From positions 1-10,452 of the forward strand of contig PNND01000136.1 in NCBI GenBank assembly GCA_013824045.1: 10,452 bases of DNA. The letters run 5' to 3'. Source of the stretch: Rhodobacter sp. (GTDB lineage: Bacteria > Pseudomonadota > Alphaproteobacteria > Rhodobacterales > Rhodobacteraceae). Positions within the stretch are counted from its first letter, which is position 1; every line of letters starts with the position of its first letter. This document shows, in pieces, positions 1 to 5,546 of this stretch. The notes under the pieces are model-generated. The model ran no database searches and was not told the origin of the DNA. It saw nothing but the letters and a program-made list of their open reading frames with translations. The position numbers were made by a program, and so were the translations under genes.

Positions 1-763
1 AGCTGCCCTTTTCCGCAACATAGATATGCGCGGCCAGCCTGCCCCCGGTCGGCCCGTCCACCGCACCCGCCTCGACCGAAAAAGCACCATCCGCCGCGCG
101 GAACCACAGACTTGATCCGCACCTGTTGCAGAACCCCCGCGCCCCGCCGCCGGTGGTACGGTATTCGGCCAGCCCGTCCCGTGCCTGCAAGTCCACCGCC
201 CCCTCTTCCACATCGAAAGAGGCCGAGTAATGCCCCGAAAGGCTGCGGCACTGGTGGCAATGGCAGGCCGTGATCTCACCCGCTGGTCCCGGCAGGGTAA
301 AGCGGCACGCCCCGCACAAACAGGACGCCGTCAGCCGTTCCGGCGCAGGCCCAGCATCTAGCGGTGGCCCCTCGGGCGCATAGTAATCCCCGGCATCCTC
401 GGGGTAGATATGCGCCTCGATCCTGATCCCCGTCGGCCCCTCCAAAGCCCCTGGCGAAAAGCTGATCGCATGCTCCTCCGGCGTCCCCCAGTCGAAGACC
501 GCATCCGCCTCTGGCAGCCAAAACAGCGTCGCCCCGCACTCCCCGCAGAACCCCCGCTGCGCGACAGGCGAGGATCGGTACCATCGCAGCCCCCGCCCCT
601 CTGTCACCCGCCACCGCGCCACGGGCACCGATGAGGCCGCCCAGAAATGCCCGCTTACCTTGCGGCATTGGCTGCAATGGCAGGCCAGCGCGTCGCGGAT
701 CGGCCCCTCCACCTCGAACCGGACCGCGCCGCAATGGCAAGAACCGTGATGGGTTTGAGGCAT
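1..763 (-). CDS. GFA-family protein with two tandem GFA (CENP-V/GFA) domains, 3' end off the window
   Basis: The minus-strand frame is open from the ATG at 763 to the left edge, giving 254 visible residues without a stop. Two zinc-ligand patterns of the GFA (glutathione-dependent formaldehyde-activating enzyme, S-hydroxymethylglutathione synthase-like) fold follow each other. Domain 1 has C9/C11 (CHCG), C28/C30/C33 (CHCSQC) and C73/C76 (FCGECG). Domain 2 has C148/C150 (CLCG), C167/C169/C172 (CHCHQC) and C212/C215 (FCNRCG). Each domain ends in an AHIY segment. The family binds structural and catalytic zinc and is cytosolic. The formaldehyde/glutathione activity named for the founding member is disputed and often absent, so the substrate is unknown. 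The ATG shares one base with the stop of the upstream methionine sulfoxide reductase gene (TGATG), pointing to coupled translation. Single-domain GFA proteins are about 110-140 residues, so this is a duplication or fusion. The C-terminus lies outside the window. Confidence 0.9.
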   Translation of the reverse strand, partial: MPQTHHGSCHCGAVRFEVEGPIRDALACHCSQCRKVSGHFWAASSVPVARWRVTEGRGLRWYRSSPVAQRGFCGECGATLFWLPEADAVFDWGTPEEHAISFSPGALEGPTGIRIEAHIYPEDAGDYYAPEGPPLDAGPAPERLTASCLCGACRFTLPGPAGEITACHCHQCRSLSGHYSASFDVEEGAVDLQARDGLAEYRTTGGGARGFCNRCGSSLWFRAADGAFSVEAGAVDGPTGGRLAAHIYVAEKGS

Positions 764-1230
764 CACGCCGCCTCCCGGAACACCTCGGCCAGCAGGGGCA
801 CCAGCCAATCCTCATCCGCCTGTGTGAAAGCCGCTGGCGTGTCGCTGTCCAGATCAAGAACCCCCAGCAGCAGGCCCTTCCCGTTCCAGACCGGCAGCAC
901 CAGTTCCGACTTCGTCGACGATGAACAGGCGATATGATCCGGAAACGCCTCGACATCCGGCACGTTCTGCACCGCACCCGTCCGCGCCGCCGCCCCGCAG
1001 ACCCCTCGGGAGAAGGGGATGACCAAACAGCCATGCCCGCCCTGATAGGGCCCGATCTTGAGCAATTCAGGCCCCACAACGCGGTAGAACCCCGTCCAGT
1101 CGGCAAAGGGGTGGTGGTGGTGAATCTCGCACACCACCGTGGCCATCAGGGCGACGGTATCCGTCTCGCCCGCGCAGAGCGCGCGGATGCTGGCCGTGAT
1201 CGCATCGTAATCCACCCTACTGTCCAGCAT
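763..1230 (-). CDS. msrC: Free methionine-(R)-sulfoxide reductase (fRMsr, GAF domain)
   Basis: This 155-residue protein is almost entirely one GAF domain. The fRMsr family reduces free L-methionine-(R)-sulfoxide in the cytosol using thioredoxin. All three family cysteines are present, C68, C78 and C102, with the 10- and 24-residue spacing known from the yeast and E. coli enzymes. They sit in the motifs GCLVIP, SRGVCGAA and FPDHIACSS. WTGFY (45-49) and the C-terminal LLGVLDLDS also match the family. I chose the ATG at 1230 because the family length is about 150-165 and a GGCGGGG stretch lies just upstream. A longer start at 1269 would overlap ggt. The gene begins 16 nt after the ggt stop, and its TGA overlaps the ATG of the GFA gene, so the three genes are probably one transcript. 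The product is clear from sequence; the reaction is inferred from the family. Confidence 0.93.
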   Translation of the reverse strand: MLDSRVDYDAITASIRALCAGETDTVALMATVVCEIHHHHPFADWTGFYRVVGPELLKIGPYQGGHGCLVIPFSRGVCGAAARTGAVQNVPDVEAFPDHIACSSSTKSELVLPVWNGKGLLLGVLDLDSDTPAAFTQADEDWLVPLLAEVFREAA

Positions 1231-1246
1231 CTCAATACCCCGCCAA

Positions 1247-2824
1247 TCAGTATCCAAGGGCGCAGCCATCCTTGCGGGGGTCAGATGCCCCCACCAGCAC
1301 CCCGTCGTCACCGATCAGAATGGCCTGACAGCCGCCGATCGGATCATGCGGGATCGACACGTCATGCCCCATCTCCGCCAGTCGCGCCCGCACGGTGTCG
1401 GCGTAGCCGCGTTCCACCAGCATACCATCGACCCCACTAAAGCAGCGCGGCGCGTCATTCGCATCCTGCGGTTCCATCCCGTAATCCACGAGGTTGGTCA
1501 CGAAGCGCGCATGGCCGCAGGGCTGATAGGCCCCGCCCATCACGCCAAAGGGCATTATCACCCGACCGTCGCGCTTCAGCATCCCCGGAATGATCGTGTG
1601 CATCGGTCGCTTGCCGGGTGCCGCCTCGTTCGGGTGGCCCTCCTGCAGCGAAAAGCCCGCGCCACGGTTCTGGAAGTTGATCCCGAACCTGTCGGATGCC
1701 AGCCCCGACCCGAACCCCCAGAAGATCGAATAGATCAGGCTAACCGCCATGCGATCCTTGTCGACCACGGTGATATAGATTGTGTCCTTGTGCACCGCCT
1801 CGGTCAGCGGGGCCGCCGCGGGCATCGCGCGGTCGAGGTCGATCAGCGCGGCCAGCCGCGCCGCCGTTTCCGGGGCCAGCATATGCGCCAGCCGCGTGGT
1901 ATGGTTGGGGTCCGCGATGAACCGGTTGCGCGCATCATAGGCCAGCTTTGCCGCCTCGGCCTCGATATGGGCGCGTTCCGCACCGAACGGGTCCATCGAC
2001 GCCAGATCGAAATGCTTCAGGATGTTCAGCATCAGGATGGCCGTCGCGCCCTGCCCGTTCGGCGGATGCTCGATCAGATCCACGCCCTTGTAGTTCCCGC
2101 TCACCGGATCGCTGTAATCACAGGCCACAGCGGCGAAATCCTCCATGCTGTGCGACCCGCCCAGCGCGCGGAGCGAGGCAACCATGTCCTCGGCCACCTC
2201 GCCCTCATAGAACCCTTTGCGCCCTTCTTTCGCGATCCGGCGCAGCACTTCGGCCTGCCCCGGCGCGCGGAAGATAGCGCCTGCATTGGGTGCCGCGCCG
2301 TTCACCAGATAATGTTGCCGCGCCGCACCCTGCAGATGCTGGGCATCCCCGGCCCAGTCAAAGGCCACGCGGGGCGCGACCGGCACGCCTTCATCGGCAT
2401 AGCGGATCGCTGGGGCCAGCACCGCATCCAGCCCCAGCTTGCCCCAATCCGCCGACAGGCGGCAAAACGCATCCACCGCACCGGGCAGGGTGACCGCCTC
2501 GATCCCGTGGATCGGCATCGCCGTCATCCCCTTTGCCCGCATCGCCGCCGCCGACAGACCGCCCGGCGCGCGCCCCGATCCGTTCAGCGCGATCACATCC
2601 TCGCGCCCCGCCGGTTTGATCAGCACAAAGCAATCGCCGCCGATCCCGGTCATCTGCGGCTCGCAGATGCCCAGAAGAACCGCGCCCGCAATGGCCGCAT
2701 CCACGGCATTGCCACCGCGCTCCAGCACATCAACCGCCACCTTGGCGGCCAGCGGGTGCGACGTCGCGCACATCCCGTTCGCCGCATGAACGGGCGACCG
2801 GCCCGGCATCTGAAAATCGCGCAT
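1247..2824 (-). CDS. ggt: Gamma-glutamyltransferase family protein (Ntn hydrolase), YwrD-like
   Basis: This 525-residue protein covers the full gamma-glutamyltranspeptidase fold. Family members are made as one chain that cleaves itself before a threonine, which becomes the N-terminal nucleophile of the small subunit and transfers or hydrolyses gamma-glutamyl groups such as that of glutathione. Visible motifs are the N-terminal MCATSHPLA (18-26), GGNAVDAA (37-44), TGIGGDCF (59-66), RKGFYEGEVAE (202-212) and NGQGATAI (256-263). The predicted cleavage site is D347/T348, followed eight residues later by KDRMAVSL. A lid-region segment KRPMHTIIP (405-413) replaces the PLSSMxP found in E. coli-type enzymes. 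No signal peptide is visible, so the protein should be cytosolic, unlike periplasmic E. coli GGT. The start is well supported: AGGAGG lies 6 nt before the ATG at 2824. It heads a cluster with msrC and the GFA gene. Other acyl groups, for example cephalosporin-acylase-like substrates, cannot be excluded. Confidence 0.93.
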   Translation of the reverse strand: MRDFQMPGRSPVHAANGMCATSHPLAAKVAVDVLERGGNAVDAAIAGAVLLGICEPQMTGIGGDCFVLIKPAGREDVIALNGSGRAPGGLSAAAMRAKGMTAMPIHGIEAVTLPGAVDAFCRLSADWGKLGLDAVLAPAIRYADEGVPVAPRVAFDWAGDAQHLQGAARQHYLVNGAAPNAGAIFRAPGQAEVLRRIAKEGRKGFYEGEVAEDMVASLRALGGSHSMEDFAAVACDYSDPVSGNYKGVDLIEHPPNGQGATAILMLNILKHFDLASMDPFGAERAHIEAEAAKLAYDARNRFIADPNHTTRLAHMLAPETAARLAALIDLDRAMPAAAPLTEAVHKDTIYITVVDKDRMAVSLIYSIFWGFGSGLASDRFGINFQNRGAGFSLQEGHPNEAAPGKRPMHTIIPGMLKRDGRVIMPFGVMGGAYQPCGHARFVTNLVDYGMEPQDANDAPRCFSGVDGMLVERGYADTVRARLAEMGHDVSIPHDPIGGCQAILIGDDGVLVGASDPRKDGCALGY

Positions 2825-2847
2825 CTGGTTCCTCCTGCTGTCAGGCG

Positions 2848-2876
2848 AACCTAGGCCCCAAGTGGGGCAATGCCAA
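2848..2876 (-). promoter_or_regulatory. Candidate sigma-70 promoter of ggt with a palindrome in the spacer
   Basis: On the minus strand a -35-like TTGGCA (2871-2876) and a -10-like TAGGTT (2848-2853) are exactly 17 bp apart. The -10 is a weak match. The spacer holds the perfect hyphenated palindrome GCCCCA-CT-TGGGGC (plus 2855-2868). Transcription would start near 2841, giving a leader of roughly 17 nt that contains the AGGAGG at 2831-2836. The placement fits a repressor operator, but no regulator gene is in the window. The assignment comes from pattern and spacing only. Confidence 0.45.
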
Positions 2877-2888
2877 GATGTGGCGCAG

Positions 2889-2901
2889 GCGCAAAATGCG
2901 C
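2889..2901. repeat. Short perfect palindrome GCGCA-AAA-TGCGC upstream of ggt
   Basis: Arms GCGCA (2889-2893) and TGCGC (2897-2901) are separated by three A residues. The site is about 13 bp upstream of the candidate -35 box of ggt, a plausible position for an operator or activator site. No known regulator motif is recognised. Confidence 0.4.
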
Positions 2902-2944
2902 TGTCCGGTTATGCGCCCAGACCGGCTCACCGCCAACCCGCCTG

Positions 2945-2978
2945 CTGACATGAGGCAGGTTTCCATGCCCCATGTCAG
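2945..2978. repeat. 8-bp inverted repeat CTGACATG / CATGTCAG
   Basis: CTGACATG at 2945-2952 is the exact reverse complement of CATGTCAG at 2971-2978, with 18 nt between them. It lies about 120 bp upstream of the ggt start and just beside the 14-bp repeat array. It could be a paired regulator site or a stem-loop. The function is unknown. Confidence 0.45.
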
Positions 2979-2995
2979 GCAATCAACGGCAGCAC

Positions 2996-3118
2996 CGAAG
3001 TGCAGTCATCCAAACACGGGCACCCAGACAATGGCACTCGCACTCTCGCACCGAAACACTGTCACCTAAACCCTCGCAAAACCCTCGCACCAACACCCTG
3101 ACACCAAAACTCCGGCAC
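2996..3118 (-). repeat. Degenerate tandem array of 14-bp units (consensus near GTGCNAGNGTTTTG)
   Basis: Read on the minus strand, nine consecutive units can be cut at a recurring GTG (GCG or ATG in two units). They are 3105-3118 GTGCCGGAGTTTTG, 3091-3104 GTGTCAGGGTGTTG, 3078-3090 (13 nt), 3066-3077 (12 nt), 3052-3065 GTGACAGTGTTTCG, 3038-3051 GTGCGAGAGTGCGA, 3024-3037 GTGCCATTGTCTGG, 3010-3023 GTGCCCGTGTTTGG and 2996-3009 ATGACTGCACTTCG. Seven of the nine are exactly 14 nt. Weaker units may continue to about 3170. Fourteen is not a multiple of three, so the array is not a protein repeat. Units share the GTG start, purines in the middle and a T-rich end, but no two are identical, suggesting an old minisatellite or a cluster of variant protein-binding sites. 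Confidence 0.6.
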
Positions 3119-3186
3119 GCGAACTCCGGCGTTCCACATCCGCCAAAGCCCTGCCCGAACACCCTCAGGGAACGCCTGCTCCAAGA

Positions 3187-3233
3187 CCCCGGCGCCGTGC
3201 TGGCAATGGGGGCAAAGCCGCACGGCACCGGGG
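3187..3233. other. Long GC-rich stem-loop, possible terminator or structured RNA element
   Basis: CCCCGG (3187-3192) pairs with CCGGGG (3228-3233), and GCCGTGC (3194-3200) pairs with GCACGGC (3220-3226), with one C-A mismatch between the two helices. GGC (3202-3204) and GCC (3217-3219) can extend the stem past a bulged T, leaving an AATGGGGGCAAA loop. That gives 13 to 16 Watson-Crick pairs. It lies about 115 nt downstream of the rbaW-like stop on the minus strand. No U-tract follows on either strand, so it is not a classical intrinsic terminator. Confidence 0.5.
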
Positions 3234-3236
3234 CGC

Positions 3237-3251
3237 AGCCGTCAACCGGCT
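3237..3251. other. Small hairpin adjoining the long stem-loop
   Basis: AGCCG (3237-3241) pairs with CGGCT (3247-3251) around a 5-nt loop, only three bases from the long hairpin. On the plus strand the pair of hairpins is followed directly by AGGAG and an ATG. On the minus strand the hairpin overlaps the stop of an 11-codon micro-ORF. The significance is unknown. Confidence 0.35.
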
Positions 3252-3347
3252 ACCTCAGGAGTAACGGATGTCTTCATGTTTCCTTTAACCCTTCCCTTTG
3301 CCCGCTCGGCCCGGAAAGCCAGCATCCCCCATCCTGAAGACCCTGCA

Positions 3348-3800
3348 TCAGCCGCCTGTCCGTGTAACGGCATCCTCCGCCTTGACCCGCAGGGTCAGCA
3401 CGTTGAACCCCGCCCAGCGGCGCATCTCCAAGCCCTCTGTCAGCGCCCGGATCAGCGGCCAGCCGAACCCGCCCTCAGCCGCCTCCGGCGGCATAACCGC
3501 CTGCAGACATTCCTTTGGCGGCACGCTCTGCGCCCGGTCCAGAACGCGCCAGTCGCGCCCGCTGCGCCGTGGCCCCGGCACCAGCCCGATCCAGCCCGGC
3601 CCACCGCCATAGCCATGCTCCACCACGTTGTTCAACACCTCGGCCAGCACAAGAAGCGTGCATTCCCGCTCTTCCCCGGTCAGCCCGGCCAGCGCCGGGC
3701 CCTGCTCCAGCGCGATCAGCAGATCCCGCACGGCGGCGGGATCGGCCGCGATCACATGCCGGTCAGGCCGTCGCGCGCAGCGCATCATCAACCCCGGCAT
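3348..3800 (-). CDS. rbaW: ATP-binding anti-sigma factor / serine kinase of a partner-switching system (RbaW-like)
   Basis: This product of up to 150 residues has the HATPase fold of the RsbW/SpoIIAB group. Such proteins bind a sigma factor or phosphorylate the partner STAS protein in the cytosol. The N box is clear: E54, N57/N58 and E61-H62 in AEVLNNVVEHGY. The G2-like box is GGFGWPLIR (110-118), followed by N133 in AGFNVLTL. The usual D-x-G motif of the G1 box reads DRAQSVPP (88-95), so its glycine is missing. The start is uncertain: ATG at 3800, 3788 or 3785. The last has GGGG 6 nt upstream and would give 145 residues. The gene overlaps the STAS gene end at 3763 by 23-38 nt, so the two are co-translated. 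The pair resembles rbaV-rbaW of Rhodobacter capsulatus, which affects gene transfer agent production and stationary-phase survival. The family call is firm; orthology is inferred. Confidence 0.82.
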   Translation of the reverse strand: MPGLMMRCARRPDRHVIAADPAAVRDLLIALEQGPALAGLTGEERECTLLVLAEVLNNVVEHGYGGGPGWIGLVPGPRRSGRDWRVLDRAQSVPPKECLQAVMPPEAAEGGFGWPLIRALTEGLEMRRWAGFNVLTLRVKAEDAVTRTGG

Positions 3801-4098
3801 GTATGGTGAACATCCGATCCATCCGCGTCAGCCGGAACACCCGTTCCACCGCCCCGGTCAGCCCTGCCAGTTCCAGAACCTGCCCAGACCGCAGGAACCG
3901 CTGCGCCGCCACCACGGCGCCCAGCCCGCTGGAATCCAGAAACCCGACGCCGGACAGATCCAGAACCACCCGCGCGGCCCCGCCTTCCAGCGCGGCCTTC
4001 ATCCTGTCCTTGAACATCACGGCGGCCATCGCATCCAGCCGCGCTTCTGCGGGCCGCACCACCGTGACCGCCCCTTCATCCCGAACCGCAAGTTCCAT
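3763..4098 (-). CDS. rbaV: STAS-domain anti-anti-sigma factor (RbaV-like)
   Basis: This 111-residue protein is a single STAS domain of the SpoIIAA/RsbV type. These cytosolic proteins release a sigma factor by binding the cognate anti-sigma kinase, and are inactivated when that kinase phosphorylates a conserved serine. The phosphorylation loop is visible as VLDLSGVGFLDSSGLGAVV (45-63), with the serine pair S56/S57. I chose the ATG at 4098 because AAGGGG lies 7 nt upstream and the domain starts directly after it (MELAVRDEGAVTVVRP). A longer start at 4140 would add residues unlike the family. The downstream gene overlaps its 3' end and encodes the expected kinase partner. The cognate phosphatase and the target sigma factor are not in the window. 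Identity with RbaV is an inference from gene order and family, not from alignment. Confidence 0.87.
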   Translation of the reverse strand: MELAVRDEGAVTVVRPAEARLDAMAAVMFKDRMKAALEGGAARVVLDLSGVGFLDSSGLGAVVAAQRFLRSGQVLELAGLTGAVERVFRLTRMDRMFTIHAGVDDALRATA

Positions 4099-4157
4099 CC
4101 GGCATCCCCTTTCCAAGGTCTGCCGACAGAAAAGCATCAAAGAATGAACAGCCCGTA

Positions 4158-4178
4158 AGCGCCCGAAGACTTCGCGCT
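4158..4178 (-). terminator. Possible terminator hairpin directly after hspQ
   Basis: On the minus strand AGCGC plus GAAG pairs with CTTC plus GCGCT, with a two-base bulge and a very tight loop. It begins at the last base of the hspQ stop codon. No U-tract follows, so support is weak. Confidence 0.3.
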
Positions 4179-4504
4179 CAGTTCATCTGGAACTGCAGCG
4201 GATAGCGCCCATCCTCGAAATCGCCGAACAGATCGGGCAGGTCGGGATGGCCCACGGGTTCACCCGTTTCATCAGGCAGCAAGTTCTGCTCGGACACATA
4301 GGCCACGTAATAGCTTTGGTCGTTCTCGGCCAGCAGATGATAGAATGGCTGTTCCTTGGATGGCCGCGCATCTTCGGGAATCGCGTCGTACCATTCCTCG
4401 GTATTGGAAAAACGCGGATCGACATCAAAGATCACGCCGCGGAAGGGGTGCTTCCGATGACGGACCACCTGCCCGATGTGATATTTCGCTGCCGCCGTGA
4501 ACAT
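4178..4504 (-). CDS. hspQ: Heat shock protein HspQ (YccV-like, hemimethylated-DNA-binding family)
   Basis: The 108-residue product matches HspQ in length (E. coli about 105) and in its landmarks: an N-terminal KYHIGQVVRH (7-16), GVIFDVDPRFS (23-33), PFYHLLAEND (53-62), and AYVSEQNLL (68-76). HspQ is a cytosolic heat-induced protein. In enterobacteria it acts as a specificity factor for the Lon protease, and it was earlier linked to DnaA and to hemimethylated DNA binding. I took the ATG at 4504 because the family begins at this point and AAGGG lies about 10 nt upstream. An upstream start at 4558 would add 18 residues without family similarity. The gene is divergent from the AEC permease, with an 84-bp intergenic promoter region, and lies 79 nt upstream of the rbaV-like gene on the same strand. 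Possible co-transcription with that gene is not established. Confidence 0.93.
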   Translation of the reverse strand: MFTAAAKYHIGQVVRHRKHPFRGVIFDVDPRFSNTEEWYDAIPEDARPSKEQPFYHLLAENDQSYYVAYVSEQNLLPDETGEPVGHPDLPDLFGDFEDGRYPLQFQMN

Positions 4505-4528
4505 GTCATTGCATCCCTTGAATTCATT

Positions 4529-4557
4529 TAATAATCGCTGGTGCGGCCTCTTGTCCA
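4529..4557 (-). promoter_or_regulatory. Weak candidate promoter of hspQ
   Basis: On the minus strand TGGACA (4552-4557) is a good -35 match, and 17 bp downstream lies the AT-rich TTATTAAAT, a poor -10. I saw no convincing sigma-32 type CTTG / CCTATNT pair, although heat control would be expected for this family. Confidence 0.25.
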
Positions 4558-4588
4558 TCCGGCAGGTGGACCAGCAAGGAAACAGTCT

Positions 4589-5470
4589 GTGAACCTTGTC
4601 CTTACAGTGCTGGAGATCGTGGCCCCTGTCGGCCTGCTCGGTCTGGTGGGTTTTGTGTGGGTTCGCGCTGGGTTTGAATACCGGATGGAATTCATCACCC
4701 GCCTGTGCATGACCCTGTCGGTCCCCGCGCTCGTCTTCACCGCCCTGATGAAGACAGAGATCGATCCCGCCGCCTTGACCTCGGTACTGTTTGCCGCAGC
4801 GCTCGCTTATGGCGTCCTCACGTTGGCCTTCTGGGGCATCACCACGGTGCTGGGCATCGACCGGCGCACCTATCTTGCACCGCTGATCTTCGGCAATACC
4901 GGCAATGTGGGCCTGCCTCTAGCGCTGTTTGCCTTTGGCGAAACCGGGCTTGGCTTTGCGGTGGTCATCTTCGCCGTGATGATCCTGTGGAGCTTTACCT
5001 TCGGCGTCTGGGTGGTGGCAGGCGGCGGATCGCCCGCCCGCCTGCTGCGTGAACCCATCATGATCGGCACGCTCTTGGGCGCGCTGTTCTTGTGGCAGGG
5101 CTGGCATACGCCCGTCTGGCTGACCAATTCGCTCGATCTGATCGGCCAGATCGCAATTCCCCTGATGCTCATCACGATGGGCGTCGCGGTGGCACGGCTG
5201 AACGCGGGCCGCCTTGGCCGCGCGCTCTGGCTTTCGGTCCTGCGTGCGGCGGTCTGCCTTGGCGTCGCCCTCGGCGCGGGGCTCCTGTTCGGCCTGCCCC
5301 CGGTCGCGCTGGCCGTGCTGATCCTGCAGGTCACCACCCCGGTGGCCGTCACCTCCTACATGCTAGCCGAGAAATACGGCGCGGATGCCGAGTCGGTGGC
5401 GGGCCTTGTCATCGCCTCCACGCTGCTGTCGGTGATCACACTTCCGCTCACTCTCGCCTTTCTGATCTGA
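4589..5470 (+). CDS. AEC (auxin efflux carrier) family permease
   Basis: The 293-residue product is a hydrophobic inner-membrane protein with about ten predicted transmembrane helices in two five-helix halves, as in the AEC transporter family (plant PIN proteins, bacterial malonate/malate carriers). Landmarks are the first-half motif IFGNTGNVGLPLALFAFG (100-117) and the second-half QVTTPVAVTSYMLAEKYG (247-264), followed by the typical ASTLLSVITLPL tail. The start is a GTG at 4589, chosen because AAGGA lies 8 nt upstream and the first helix begins at once. The open frame extends upstream to 4541, but those residues are polar and unlike the family. The substrate cannot be predicted from sequence; family members export or import small organic acids or amino acids. 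It is divergent from hspQ and is followed after 76 nt by an unrelated lipoprotein gene on the same strand. Confidence 0.88.
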   Translation: MNLVLTVLEIVAPVGLLGLVGFVWVRAGFEYRMEFITRLCMTLSVPALVFTALMKTEIDPAALTSVLFAAALAYGVLTLAFWGITTVLGIDRRTYLAPLIFGNTGNVGLPLALFAFGETGLGFAVVIFAVMILWSFTFGVWVVAGGGSPARLLREPIMIGTLLGALFLWQGWHTPVWLTNSLDLIGQIAIPLMLITMGVAVARLNAGRLGRALWLSVLRAAVCLGVALGAGLLFGLPPVALAVLILQVTTPVAVTSYMLAEKYGADAESVAGLVIASTLLSVITLPLTLAFLI

Positions 5471-5546
5471 CTCTGCGCGATCCGGCATTCCCCCCGGCCG
5501 CCTTTTGCCCTATCATTCCCGCAAAATAAGAAAGTGCGAGGGGCAA

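Larger units (their letters stand above)
2877..3347. other. Long non-coding interval between ggt and the rbaW-like gene
   Basis: No convincing protein-coding gene is present on either strand between the ggt promoter and the stop codon of the rbaW-like gene. The interval holds, in order, a short palindrome (2889-2901), an 8-bp inverted repeat (2945-2978), a degenerate 14-bp tandem array (2996-3118), a strong long hairpin (3187-3233), a second small hairpin (3237-3251), and two micro-ORFs with ribosome-binding-site-like sequences on opposite strands (3242-3288). An 81-codon minus-strand reading across the repeats exists. It is best explained by the repeat composition, because the 14-bp unit shifts frame at each copy. 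Confidence 0.7.

Noticed and set aside
1346..2854. A 502-codon plus-strand open frame opposite ggt
   Set aside because: It is arginine-, histidine- and proline-rich, as expected from antisense of a GC-rich gene, and it lies fully over a clearly recognised gamma-glutamyltransferase.
2983..3228. An 81-codon minus-strand open frame across the 14-bp repeats
   Set aside because: The repeat unit is not a multiple of three, the predicted protein has no domain-like features, and no ribosome-binding site precedes it.
3130..3347. A tRNA or known riboswitch in the structured region
   Set aside because: No cloverleaf, T-loop or anticodon arm can be drawn, and I could not match the two hairpin loops to mini-ykkC, SAM, glycine or cobalamin riboswitch signatures.
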